A stretch of DNA of 64,000 nucleotides from Deltaproteobacteria bacterium IMCC39146 (lineage in GTDB: Bacteria > Desulfobacterota > Desulfuromonadia > Desulfuromonadales > BM103), in the NCBI GenBank assembly GCA_030005635.1, contig JARUHP010000007.1, forward strand, positions 62,001-126,000, given 5' to 3'. The notes beneath the pieces were generated by a model. The model ran no database searches, was not told where the DNA came from, and worked only from the letters and a program-made list of their open reading frames with translations. Positions 45,393 through 52,287 of this stretch are shown here, one piece after another. Numbering within the stretch: the first letter of the stretch is position 1; each line of letters starts with the position of its first letter. The translations under genes and the position numbers were made by a program.

Positions 45393-45929
45393 ATGCGTCG
45401 TCTCGCTTTAATCGTTGTTGTTATTCTCCTGGTTTGTGGATCTCTTTACCTCGGCACTGCTAGCAGTTCAAGACCCTCTTATGAACCGGCTAAAATTGTT
45501 GATATGGGCGACCAGGCTCCAGATTTCCTGCTCCAGGATACCGCCGGAAACGAGGTCTCTCTGGCGTCATTACGAGGCAAGGTTGTGCTGGTTAATTTCT
45601 GGGCGACCTGGTGTCCGCCGTGCCGCGCGGAAATGCCCTCAATGGAGAAACTTAATGAGGCCATGGCTGGTGAAGATTTCGTGATGTTGGCAATCAATGT
45701 TGAAGAAAATGGCCGGAGTGTTGTCCCTGAATTTCTGAACAAGTCGCCACATAAGTTCTCTGTCCTTTACGATGAGCAGGGCGTTGCCCAGAATCTTTAC
45801 GGAGTCTACAGGTTCCCGGAGTCTTTTGTGATTCGAAAAGATGGTGTCGTAGATGATAAAATCATTGGTGCTATAGACTGGGCGCACCCTACGACGATTG
45901 AGTATTTCAAGGAGTTGGCAAAAGGATAA
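45393..45929 (+). CDS. TlpA/ResA-type thiol-disulfide oxidoreductase
   Basis: 178 residues from the ATG at 45393; the frame opens 24 bases earlier at a TTG but the signal anchor (RRLALIVVVILLVCGSLYL) starts cleanly here. Thioredoxin fold with active site WCPPC in NFWATWCPPCRAEMP, and the cis-Pro loop in YRFPESFVI. Tethered to the outer face of the inner membrane it would keep haem-binding cysteines of apocytochromes c reduced. The CcdA-type protein encoded five bases downstream supplies its electrons. This fits the many c-type cytochromes in the window. Confidence 0.92.
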   Translation: MRRLALIVVVILLVCGSLYLGTASSSRPSYEPAKIVDMGDQAPDFLLQDTAGNEVSLASLRGKVVLVNFWATWCPPCRAEMPSMEKLNEAMAGEDFVMLAINVEENGRSVVPEFLNKSPHKFSVLYDEQGVAQNLYGVYRFPESFVIRKDGVVDDKIIGAIDWAHPTTIEYFKELAKG

Positions 45930-45934
45930 CTCGC

Positions 45935-46681
45935 TTGCAAGAAGCCGCTAACATAACTTACTGGATTGCTTTTACAGCTGGGATTCTATCCTTCGCTTCC
46001 CCATGTGTGCTGCCTCTTATCCCCTCATACCTGACCTATATCACCGGGCTCTCGTTCAGCCAACTCGAAGATGCACACCCCAATGCCAAAGTGCGGATAA
46101 CGGTTCTTCTGCATTCGATTTGTTTTATCCTCGGCTTCACTGTCGTATTTGTCCTGCTGGGAGCCATCGCCGGAGTTGCTTCAAGTAAGTTTCAGCTCTA
46201 TTTGCGCGAGGGATTGGAATGGGTTGAAAAGATTGGCGGCTTATTTATTTTCCTCTTTGGCGTTCATATGACAGGTCTCTTTCATTTTGGTGTGTTGCTT
46301 GGTGAGAAGAGGGTTCATCTGCACAAGAAACCCAGCGGTTACATCGGTACCTTCGTGGTTGGTGTTGCCTTTGCCGCGGGTTGGACTCCCTGTATCGGTC
46401 CAATCCTGGCTTCCATTCTGATGGTTGCTGCGTCGTCTGGGCAGATTGGTGAGGGTATTGGGCTGCTCGCTGTTTATTCTCTTGGGCTCGGCGTCCCCTT
46501 CCTGCTCGCCGGCCTTCTGTTTCACCAATTCCTGGTTGCCTTCAATCGGTTCAGGAAATATATCCGTTTCGTTGAAATCTTCACCGGAGCCATGCTCATG
46601 GCCGTTGGCATCATGCTCATGTTCAACCTGATGGGCAAACTCACCATGTATCTTTACCAGATTTTTCCTGTTCAGGGTTAG
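45935..46681 (+). CDS. ccdA: CcdA-type cytochrome c biogenesis membrane protein
   Basis: 248 residues, six or more helices, with the two redox cysteines in ASPCVLPLIPSYL and GWTPCIGPIL, which carry electrons from cytoplasmic thioredoxin across the membrane to TlpA/ResA. The length matches CcdA of the DsbD-like family. TTG start, five bases after the tlpA stop, with AAAGGA ahead. Forms a two-gene thiol-reduction unit with tlpA. Confidence 0.93.
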   Translation: MQEAANITYWIAFTAGILSFASPCVLPLIPSYLTYITGLSFSQLEDAHPNAKVRITVLLHSICFILGFTVVFVLLGAIAGVASSKFQLYLREGLEWVEKIGGLFIFLFGVHMTGLFHFGVLLGEKRVHLHKKPSGYIGTFVVGVAFAAGWTPCIGPILASILMVAASSGQIGEGIGLLAVYSLGLGVPFLLAGLLFHQFLVAFNRFRKYIRFVEIFTGAMLMAVGIMLMFNLMGKLTMYLYQIFPVQG

Positions 46682-46773
46682 TCTGCAAGGGGGGCGTTCC
46701 TGCTTCCGCAATTCGCTTGACAGTTCCTCTTCCCTCGTTTAAGTTGAAATCCGTTTTCATTTGGGCGGGGTCT

Positions 46774-47214
46774 ATGGGAAGCACTGAAAGCAAAAATAAA
46801 TTCAAAGATTTCCTCCTCTCTCAAGGTTTGAAATCAACCAACCAACGTGAGCTTATTCTCGAAGAGTTTCTTCGTGCCGGATCGCATCTTTCGACGGAAG
46901 AGCTCTACATACGTTTGCGCAAGAAACACCCTCGTATCGGTTATGCAACCGTTCATCGCAGCTTGAAACTGTTTGCACAGTGCGGCATTGCCGAGCAACG
47001 TCATTTTGGAGATGGTCAGGCACGTTATGAGGCCAGTGACCATGACGAGCATCACGATCATCTGATCTGTGTCTCCTGCGGGAAAATTGTCGAATTCGAG
47101 GATCCTCGTATCGAGGCCCTCCAGGTGGAAGTCGCCGGCGAGCATGGCTTTTCGATTGAGCGCCATCGTCTTGAGCTTTACGGTTCTTGTGCTGACTGTT
47201 CCTCCATAACGTAA
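46774..47214 (+). CDS. Fur-family metalloregulator
   Basis: 146 residues from the ATG at 46774 (GGGG ahead); a longer frame from 46717 adds 19 unconventional residues. N-terminal winged helix (TNQRELILEEFLRAGSHLSTEELYIRLRKKHPRIGYATVHRSL), then dimer domain with HDEHHDHLICVSCGKIVEFED and a final C-x2-C (CADC), the structural zinc cysteines. Text is closer to Fur than to PerR or Zur, but the metal cannot be fixed by eye. It precedes a Fur-box-like site and feoB, so iron control is likely. Confidence 0.9.
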   Translation: MGSTESKNKFKDFLLSQGLKSTNQRELILEEFLRAGSHLSTEELYIRLRKKHPRIGYATVHRSLKLFAQCGIAEQRHFGDGQARYEASDHDEHHDHLICVSCGKIVEFEDPRIEALQVEVAGEHGFSIERHRLELYGSCADCSSIT

Positions 47215-47235
47215 GACAAGTCTCTTTTTTTCGTT

Positions 47236-47435
47236 TTATAACCTAAACAGAGGGGATACGTCTTTACACCAAAGCAGTAAAAGCTAAGGATCAAAAGACC
47301 AACGCAAAGTCTAGAAAAGCAAGAAAGAAGCAAAGGGTGACTGTTTTTCGCTTTTTGAAGTGTTTTTCTTTGCGGACTTTCTCTACCCCTTTCGCGCCTT
47401 TGCGTTAAGTACTTACAACCTTTGTTTGGGTTATA
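47236..47435 (+). repeat. CGCAAAG-rich interspersed repeat, copy B
   Basis: About 200 bp, from TTATAACCTAAACAGAGG to CCTTTGTTTGGGTTATAA; ends are inverted repeats of each other. Same direction as copy C (50510). Inside are CAACGCAAAG, GAAGCAAAGGGTG, GCTTTTTGAAGTG and CTTTGCGCC-like segments that pair across the element, so the transcript would form a long hairpin. It lies between the fur-like gene and the Fur box of feoB. Confidence 0.85.
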
Positions 47436-47458
47436 AGTTAGCTTTTTTGTGTTATTCT

Positions 47459-47477
47459 GAAAATGATTATCAATAAC
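47459..47477 (+). promoter_or_regulatory. Fur-box-like operator upstream of feoB
   Basis: The 19 bases GAAAATGATTATCAATAAC match the classical GATAATGATAATCATTATC consensus at 15 positions. It ends 25 bases before the feoB ATG, where bound Fur would block transcription. Confidence 0.7.
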
Positions 47478-47502
47478 AACATGGAAGGCTCTCCGTACGT
47501 CT

Positions 47503-49458
47503 ATGCAAAGCCAAGTGCAAACTGAAAAGAAAATTATCCTGGTTGGTAACCCGAATGTCGGTAAAAGTGTGGTGTTCAACACCATGACCGGCAGCTACAC
47601 GACAGTTTCCAACTACCCCGGCACCTCTGTCGAGGTCTCACGGGGACAATGCGAGATCTCTGGCGAAAATTATCAGGTCCTCGATACTCCCGGGATGTAC
47701 TCTTTGCTTCCCATTACAGAGGAAGAGCGGGTGGCCCGACGGATTCTCCTTGAGGAGTCGCCGCATGTGGTGGTGCACGTCATCGATGCACGCAATCTTG
47801 AGAGAATGCTGCCGATGACGCTTCAACTCATTGAAGCAGGGTTGCCGGTTGTTCTTCTGATCAACATTATGGATGAAGCGGAGCGGGTGGGTATGCATGT
47901 CGATATCGCTCTGCTGCAGGAGAAATTGCAAATTCCTGTTGTTGGCGGTGCGATGGGGCGTGCCAAGCGAGGCCTGTGGGAACTGCGAGATGCGATACGT
48001 GATTTTAAAGTCAGTAAAGCAACCTTTAACTATGCAACAGATCTTGAAAAAGACATCCATGGCATTAGCAGTTTGATGCAAGGGGAGTACACTCTCAACA
48101 GGCGTAGTTTGACCCTTATGCTGTTACAACGCGATGAGGAGATTGCTGAGAGAGTTAAGGACAGGGAAGGTGATCGCTACGAAAGTGTCGAAAAGGCCGT
48201 TAACGACACCGTCTTTGACCGACGTGTGGACCTTCACCTGCGTATCAGCCTTGAGCGTAAACGGATCTGTAAAGGCCTCCTGGATGGTGTCATAACTCAG
48301 AAAGAAGGGAACCAGCAGACCTTCGCCGATCGATTCTCCAACTTGACAATGAATCCCTGGACCGGCGTTCCTTTGCTGCTGATCGTTCTCTATTTGGGGT
48401 TGTACCAGTTTGTTGGCGGCTTCGGTGCCGGAACCATTGTCGATTTTCTCGAGGGAACCCTCTTTGAAGAGTTTCTCAACCCCTGGGTGATCGGTCTGTG
48501 TGAGACGTATATCCCCTGGTATTGGCTCAATGAACTTATCGTTGGTGAATACGGATTGTTCACGCTGGGTGTACGTTATGCTGTCGCAATTATCCTGCCC
48601 ATCGTAGGAACTTTCTTTATCGCCTTTGCTGTCATCGAAGACAGTGGTTATTTTCCCCGACTGGCAATGTTGGTTGACAGGCTCTTTAAAAAAATTGGCT
48701 TGAACGGACGTGCGGTTATCCCCATGGTTCTCGGCTTCGGCTGCGATACCATGGCTACGGTTGTCACCCGGACCCTGGAGTCGACCCGTGAACGGATCAT
48801 TGCGACCCTTCTGCTTGCTCTGGCCATTCCATGCAGTGCGCAGATGGGTGTTATTCTTGGTCTTCTCTCCGGCGTGCCTGGAGCCCTGATGGTCTGGATG
48901 GCGAGCATGATCGGTGTGTTCCTGCTGGTTGGCTTGCTGGCTGCGCAAGTCGTACCCGGTGAGCGGCCGATGTTCTACATGGAAATCCCGCCTATGCGTC
49001 TGCCTCAGGTGCAGAACGTTATGATCAAGACCCTCACCCGCATGCAGTGGTATTTCATGGAGATCTTCCCACTCTTCATGATTGCTTCTGTCCTGCTTTG
49101 GGCTGGCAAACTTTCCGGAGCTCTGCAATGGCTGGTTGGTGCCTTCAACCCGGTGATGCGTCTTCTCGGCTTACCGAATGAGGCTTCGGCGGCCTTTATC
49201 TTCGGTTTCTTCCGCCGTGATTTTGGTGCGGCGGGTCTTTATGACCTGCAGAACGATGGCTTGCTTGATCCGGTACAACTAACGGTTGCCGCAGTCACCT
49301 TGACTTTGTTTGTCCCATGCGTTGCACAGTTTCTGGTGATGCAGAAGGAGCGTGGCTGGAAAACCTCTCTAACCATCTTCTTCCTGGTGACCGGTCTGGC
49401 TTTTGCCGTGGGCTGGTCACTTAATAAATTCTTATTGATGACGGGGCTTCTTGCGTGA
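47503..49458 (+). CDS. feoB: Ferrous iron transporter FeoB
   Basis: 651 residues. N-terminal G-protein domain: GNPNVGKSVVFN (G1), a Thr in NYPGTSVEV (G2), DTPGMYSL (G3), NIMDEAE (G4, N-x-M-D). Then a helical spacer (about 170-260) and the membrane part with two Gate regions, including CDTMATVVTRTLES and PCSAQMGVILGLL, where cysteines near the pore are typical. Slightly shorter than the 700-770 of E. coli-type FeoB. No separate feoA is adjacent; an FeoA-like domain appears at the end of the DtxR-type gene at 49790. The stop overlaps the following Cys-rich gene. Confidence 0.95.
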   Translation: MQSQVQTEKKIILVGNPNVGKSVVFNTMTGSYTTVSNYPGTSVEVSRGQCEISGENYQVLDTPGMYSLLPITEEERVARRILLEESPHVVVHVIDARNLERMLPMTLQLIEAGLPVVLLINIMDEAERVGMHVDIALLQEKLQIPVVGGAMGRAKRGLWELRDAIRDFKVSKATFNYATDLEKDIHGISSLMQGEYTLNRRSLTLMLLQRDEEIAERVKDREGDRYESVEKAVNDTVFDRRVDLHLRISLERKRICKGLLDGVITQKEGNQQTFADRFSNLTMNPWTGVPLLLIVLYLGLYQFVGGFGAGTIVDFLEGTLFEEFLNPWVIGLCETYIPWYWLNELIVGEYGLFTLGVRYAVAIILPIVGTFFIAFAVIEDSGYFPRLAMLVDRLFKKIGLNGRAVIPMVLGFGCDTMATVVTRTLESTRERIIATLLLALAIPCSAQMGVILGLLSGVPGALMVWMASMIGVFLLVGLLAAQVVPGERPMFYMEIPPMRLPQVQNVMIKTLTRMQWYFMEIFPLFMIASVLLWAGKLSGALQWLVGAFNPVMRLLGLPNEASAAFIFGFFRRDFGAAGLYDLQNDGLLDPVQLTVAAVTLTLFVPCVAQFLVMQKERGWKTSLTIFFLVTGLAFAVGWSLNKFLLMTGLLA

Positions 49459-49628
49459 AGTGCACTTTTTGCGATAATGAGCTGACTCCCGAAATGCTGC
49501 GCGAAAAAGGTTGTGGTGGTTGCATGGGCGGCTGTCGCAAGATCCATTGTCCTTACTGCGGGCAGGAAAACCCTGTGGTCCCGGAATTTCTGGAAAAGAT
49601 TGTACAGAAGGCACAACCTAAAGATTGA
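49455..49628 (+). CDS. Cys-rich 57-residue protein coupled to FeoB
   Basis: GTG start overlapping the feoB stop by four bases (GTGA), giving translational coupling. The 57 residues begin MKCTFCDNELTPEM and hold seven cysteines at 3, 6, 20, 23, 27, 32 and 35: CTFC, CGGCMGGC and CPYC, a zinc-ribbon or cluster-binding pattern. There is no membrane helix, so it differs from the enterobacterial FeoC winged helix and from the membrane-anchored FeoB-associated Cys-rich proteins. It may bind iron delivered by FeoB or regulate it; this is inference from position. Too short for most automatic gene cut-offs. Confidence 0.75.
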   Translation: MKCTFCDNELTPEMLREKGCGGCMGGCRKIHCPYCGQENPVVPEFLEKIVQKAQPKD

Positions 49629-49655
49629 CGAACTTTTATCGAAACATAAGGACTT

Positions 49656-49718
49656 GCCACAGAGGCACAGAGTTCACAGAGAACACCAAACAGACCTTAG
49701 CCTCTGTGCCTCTGTGGC
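49656..49718. repeat. CACAGAGGCACAGAG-type palindromic repeat
   Basis: GCCACAGAGGCACAGAG (49656-49672) and CTCTGTGCCTCTGTGGC (49702-49718) are perfectly complementary over 17 bases around a 29-base loop. The CACAGAGTTCACAGAG wording recurs at about 51948-51965. Such sequences are very common intergenic repeats in many bacterial phyla. It may also terminate the feoB transcript, though no T run follows. Confidence 0.8.
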
Positions 49719-49789
49719 GTAAAATTGTTTTGGCTTGTCTCTAACTTTAAATTTACTGGTTATGATTGTCTGAGAAAGGATGTTGTTAT

Positions 49790-50437
49790 ATGAACGTTTC
49801 GGCAAAGGCTGAAGAAATTCTCGAGTCCCTCTGGATTGCGACTGAAGAAAAAGGCGAAGATGCGGCTCATTTTGAGAGACTCGGCATTGCTCAGGAAGAC
49901 GAAGGCCTGGCTGAACTGGTTGGGCTGGCTTTTGTTGAGGTAAACGGTGAGTGGGTTCGTTTGCGCAAGGAAGGTCGCGAAGAAGCACGAATGACCGTCC
50001 GCCGGCATCGTCTCGCTGAGCGTCTGATGATGGATATCCTTGATATCAAAGGGGTGACTGGTGATGAGCGAGCCTGTGAGTTCGAGCATCTGTTGCATCA
50101 TGGCGTGGACACCAAGATTTGCACCCTCCTCAATCATCCAACGACGTGCCCTCACGGCAAGCCGATTCCTCCGGGGAGTTGCTGTGAACAAGCGCGTCAG
50201 GAAGGTGAGGTTGGTGTTGTCGCCCTGACCGAACTTAAAGCCGGAGAGAAGGGCGAAATTGCCTACCTTGCCGCAACGGATGCCAGTAAAATGAAGAAGT
50301 TGATGAGTATGGGTGTTTTGCCGGGTAGCGACCTTGTGGTCACCAGGACCTTCCCGTCGTATATCTTTAAGGTGGGGTATTCGGAGTTCGCAGTGGACGC
50401 TGAACTCGCCAGGGAGATTTTTGTGCGCAAAGTTTAG
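49790..50437 (+). CDS. DtxR/MntR-type metal-dependent repressor with C-terminal FeoA-like domain
   Basis: 215 residues from the ATG at 49790; an earlier in-frame ATG at 49766 lacks support. N-terminal helix-turn-helix (MNVSAKAEEILESLWIATEE), metal/dimer domain with RHRLAERLMMDIL, CEFEHLLHHGVDTKI and TCPHGKPIPPGSCC (Cys and His ligands), then an SH3-like FeoA domain (about 150-215; LTELKAGEKGEIAYLAATD, LMSMGVLPGSDLVV). It follows feoB and the Cys-rich gene by 160 bases and may be a second iron (or manganese) regulator of the same region beside the Fur-type one. Confidence 0.88.
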   Translation: MNVSAKAEEILESLWIATEEKGEDAAHFERLGIAQEDEGLAELVGLAFVEVNGEWVRLRKEGREEARMTVRRHRLAERLMMDILDIKGVTGDERACEFEHLLHHGVDTKICTLLNHPTTCPHGKPIPPGSCCEQARQEGEVGVVALTELKAGEKGEIAYLAATDASKMKKLMSMGVLPGSDLVVTRTFPSYIFKVGYSEFAVDAELAREIFVRKV

Positions 50438-50509
50438 TTGTTCTCTGGTTATTCAAGGGCCCTTTATCTCTTGCAACCATCTTTGTGATTACCTATAGTT
50501 AATCGGGTC

Positions 50510-50710
50510 TATAATCCAAACAAAGGCAATAGGTCTTTACACCAAAACAGTATGAGCCAAATCAAAAGACTAACGCAAAGACGCAAAGAAAAGCCAAGAA
50601 AGACGCAAAGGGTGGCTATTCTCGCTTTTTTGAAGTGGTTTTCTTTGCGGGTCTTCTTTACCCCTTTGCGTCTTTGCGTTAAATCCTTACAACCTTTGTT
50701 TGGGTTATAA
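50510..50710 (+). repeat. CGCAAAG-rich interspersed repeat, copy C
   Basis: About 200 bp, TATAATCCAAACAAAGG at the left and CCTTTGTTTGGGTTATA at the right, a 17-base inverted terminal repeat with one mismatch. The inner arms AACGCAAAGACGCAAAG and CTTTGCGTCTTTGCGTT are perfectly complementary. Best-preserved copy and the reference for A and B. The remainder of the 50438-50791 gap shows only the ribosome site of the next gene. Confidence 0.9.
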
Positions 50711-50791
50711 GTCCGCAGTTAATAAACTTTTATGCCATCCTTCGGGTGGTCGATGATTATGGGCGGGGACTCCCTGAAGTAGGAGGAATGA

Positions 50792-51847
50792 GTGGAAACT
50801 CTGGGAATTGATATCGGCTTCGGTTTTACGAAGGCGACAGATGGCAAGCGTGACCTGGTTTTTAAATCGGTCCTGGGTGAGTCGACGGATATCCAGTTTC
50901 GCGATGAGATGATTGCTGCACCGGGTGAAGATGAAAAACACCTGCAGGTCGAGGTCGACGGCAAATCTTATTTTGTCGGTGAGCTCGCTGAGAGGCAAAG
51001 CAATGTGCGTTTCTTTACTCTCGACCAGGCCCAGTTTATAGCGAAGTTTGCCAAGGTTTTTGCCCTGGCGGCTACGGCTCAAATGGTTAAAGGCTTTGTC
51101 CCCGTTAACCTGGTGACCGGTTTGCCGATCGGCTATTACCGGCAATACAAGGATGAATTGGCAAAGCTCCTCGTTGGCGAACACAAAGTGACCTTGGTCG
51201 ATGCCAACGGCAAGCAGGAAGAAAAATCTATCAGCATCAACAAGGTTCGCGTTGTACCGCAACCCTTTGGTTCTCTTTTCAACATGATGCTCAATGACCT
51301 AGGTGAAATGGGTGACAAGCGCCTGATCAAGGATAAAATCGGTATTATCGATGTCGGTTTCCGCACCTCCGATTACACCATCTCTGACAAGATGCGCTAT
51401 TCCGAGCGGGGCAGCCGCACCACGGATTCTGGCATTGCCAGGGCTTTCAATGTAATTGCGACCAAGTTGCGCGAGAACAGCGGTATCAATGTTGAACTCT
51501 ACCGCCTTTATGAAGCGATTGATGAAGGCAGTATCAAGATCAGAGGCAAGGTCTACGATCTTAAAAGTTTGACAGATCAGGTTTTCAGCCAACTGGCAAC
51601 GTCGATCGCCAATGAAGTCGATCGCCTCTGGGTTGATGACTGGGATATCGATGCCATGGTTATTACCGGTGGCGGTGGCGCAGTCCTGGCAAAATACCTC
51701 AAGCCACTTCTCAACGGCGAGATCATGGAGACCGACCCTGACCTGGATATGCGACTTTACAACGTGCATGGCTATCGCAAGTTTGGGCAACACCTCTGGG
51801 CCCGCGGCAACACCCCTCCTCAGTCACCGGCAGCGCCTACAACTTAA
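50792..51847 (+). CDS. ParM/Alp-type actin-like ATPase, isolated
   Basis: 351 residues with actin-fold signatures: phosphate 1 GIDIGFGFTK at the start, phosphate 2 IGIIDVGFRTSDYTI (about 189-203) and adenosine motif MVITGGGGAVLAK (about 288-300). This is the StbA/ParM-like group that forms filaments, known best for plasmid segregation. GTG start with a perfect AGGAGG five bases ahead. No partner DNA-binding ParR-like gene, centromere-like direct repeats or replication gene is near; it stands alone between repeat elements and carries its own terminator. A chromosomal cytoskeletal role, or a remnant of a former plasmid, are both open. Confidence 0.88.
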   Translation: METLGIDIGFGFTKATDGKRDLVFKSVLGESTDIQFRDEMIAAPGEDEKHLQVEVDGKSYFVGELAERQSNVRFFTLDQAQFIAKFAKVFALAATAQMVKGFVPVNLVTGLPIGYYRQYKDELAKLLVGEHKVTLVDANGKQEEKSISINKVRVVPQPFGSLFNMMLNDLGEMGDKRLIKDKIGIIDVGFRTSDYTISDKMRYSERGSRTTDSGIARAFNVIATKLRENSGINVELYRLYEAIDEGSIKIRGKVYDLKSLTDQVFSQLATSIANEVDRLWVDDWDIDAMVITGGGGAVLAKYLKPLLNGEIMETDPDLDMRLYNVHGYRKFGQHLWARGNTPPQSPAAPTT

Positions 51848-51859
51848 ATGATTTCGATG

Positions 51860-51885
51860 CGCCCCCATATTTTGGGGGCGTTTTT
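51860..51885 (+). terminator. Terminator of the actin-like gene
   Basis: CGCCCCC (51860-51866) and GGGGGCG (51874-51880) with a seven-base loop and five T, 12 bases after the stop codon. Confidence 0.9.
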
Positions 51886-52009
51886 GCTGTGTATCATTGG
51901 TTGAAGATTCCTTAGAACTGACAACATTAAGAAAAGCTTCGCCTCAGAGACACAGAGTTCACAGAGAAAGGACTCTTATTGGTGTTTTTAAGGGGGGCGC
52001 GCTTAAAAG

Positions 52010-52154
52010 CCAAACAAATGTTTAACGCAGAGTCGCAAAGAACGCAGAGGATAATCTCTTCATATTGCAAAAAGGGTTTCATTCTAATAAGTCTTCTCCG
52101 CGACTTAGCGCCTTTGCGTTAAAAATAGTTTGAGGTTGGCTTGCCTTTGTTTGG
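52010..52154. repeat. Palindromic interspersed repeat (TTTAACGCAGAG type)
   Basis: About 145 bp bounded by CCAAACAAATG and CCTTTGTTTGG. Near the ends TTTAACGCAGAGTCGC and GCGCCTTTGCGTTAAA are inverted, so the element folds into a hairpin. It shares the CCAAACA end and the AACGCA arm with the 200-bp family but not the middle. Just left of it, 51936-51966 contains CAGAGACACAGAGTTCACAG, matching 49656. The rest of the 51886-52287 gap shows no gene. Confidence 0.7.
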
Positions 52155-52287
52155 TCTATAGATAAGCTTTTCAAAATGTTCTCTGTTGCTAATACTTTGT
52201 CTGCGTTTGTAGCTTTAGCTTTTGCAGGTCGTCAAGTGATGGGGAATGAACCACATTATTAATGTTTCGACATAGGTAAAAGGCGAA

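Noticed and set aside
47178-47585. 135-codon minus-strand frame between fur and feoB
   Set aside because: It covers repeat copy B and the start of feoB on the wrong strand; the text is the usual spurious repeat translation.
50792-51847. Plasmid or integrated-plasmid segment around the actin-like gene
   Set aside because: No replication, partition-partner, toxin-antitoxin or transfer genes; flanking genes are core chromosomal (feoB region, rnr, ribF, aroE).
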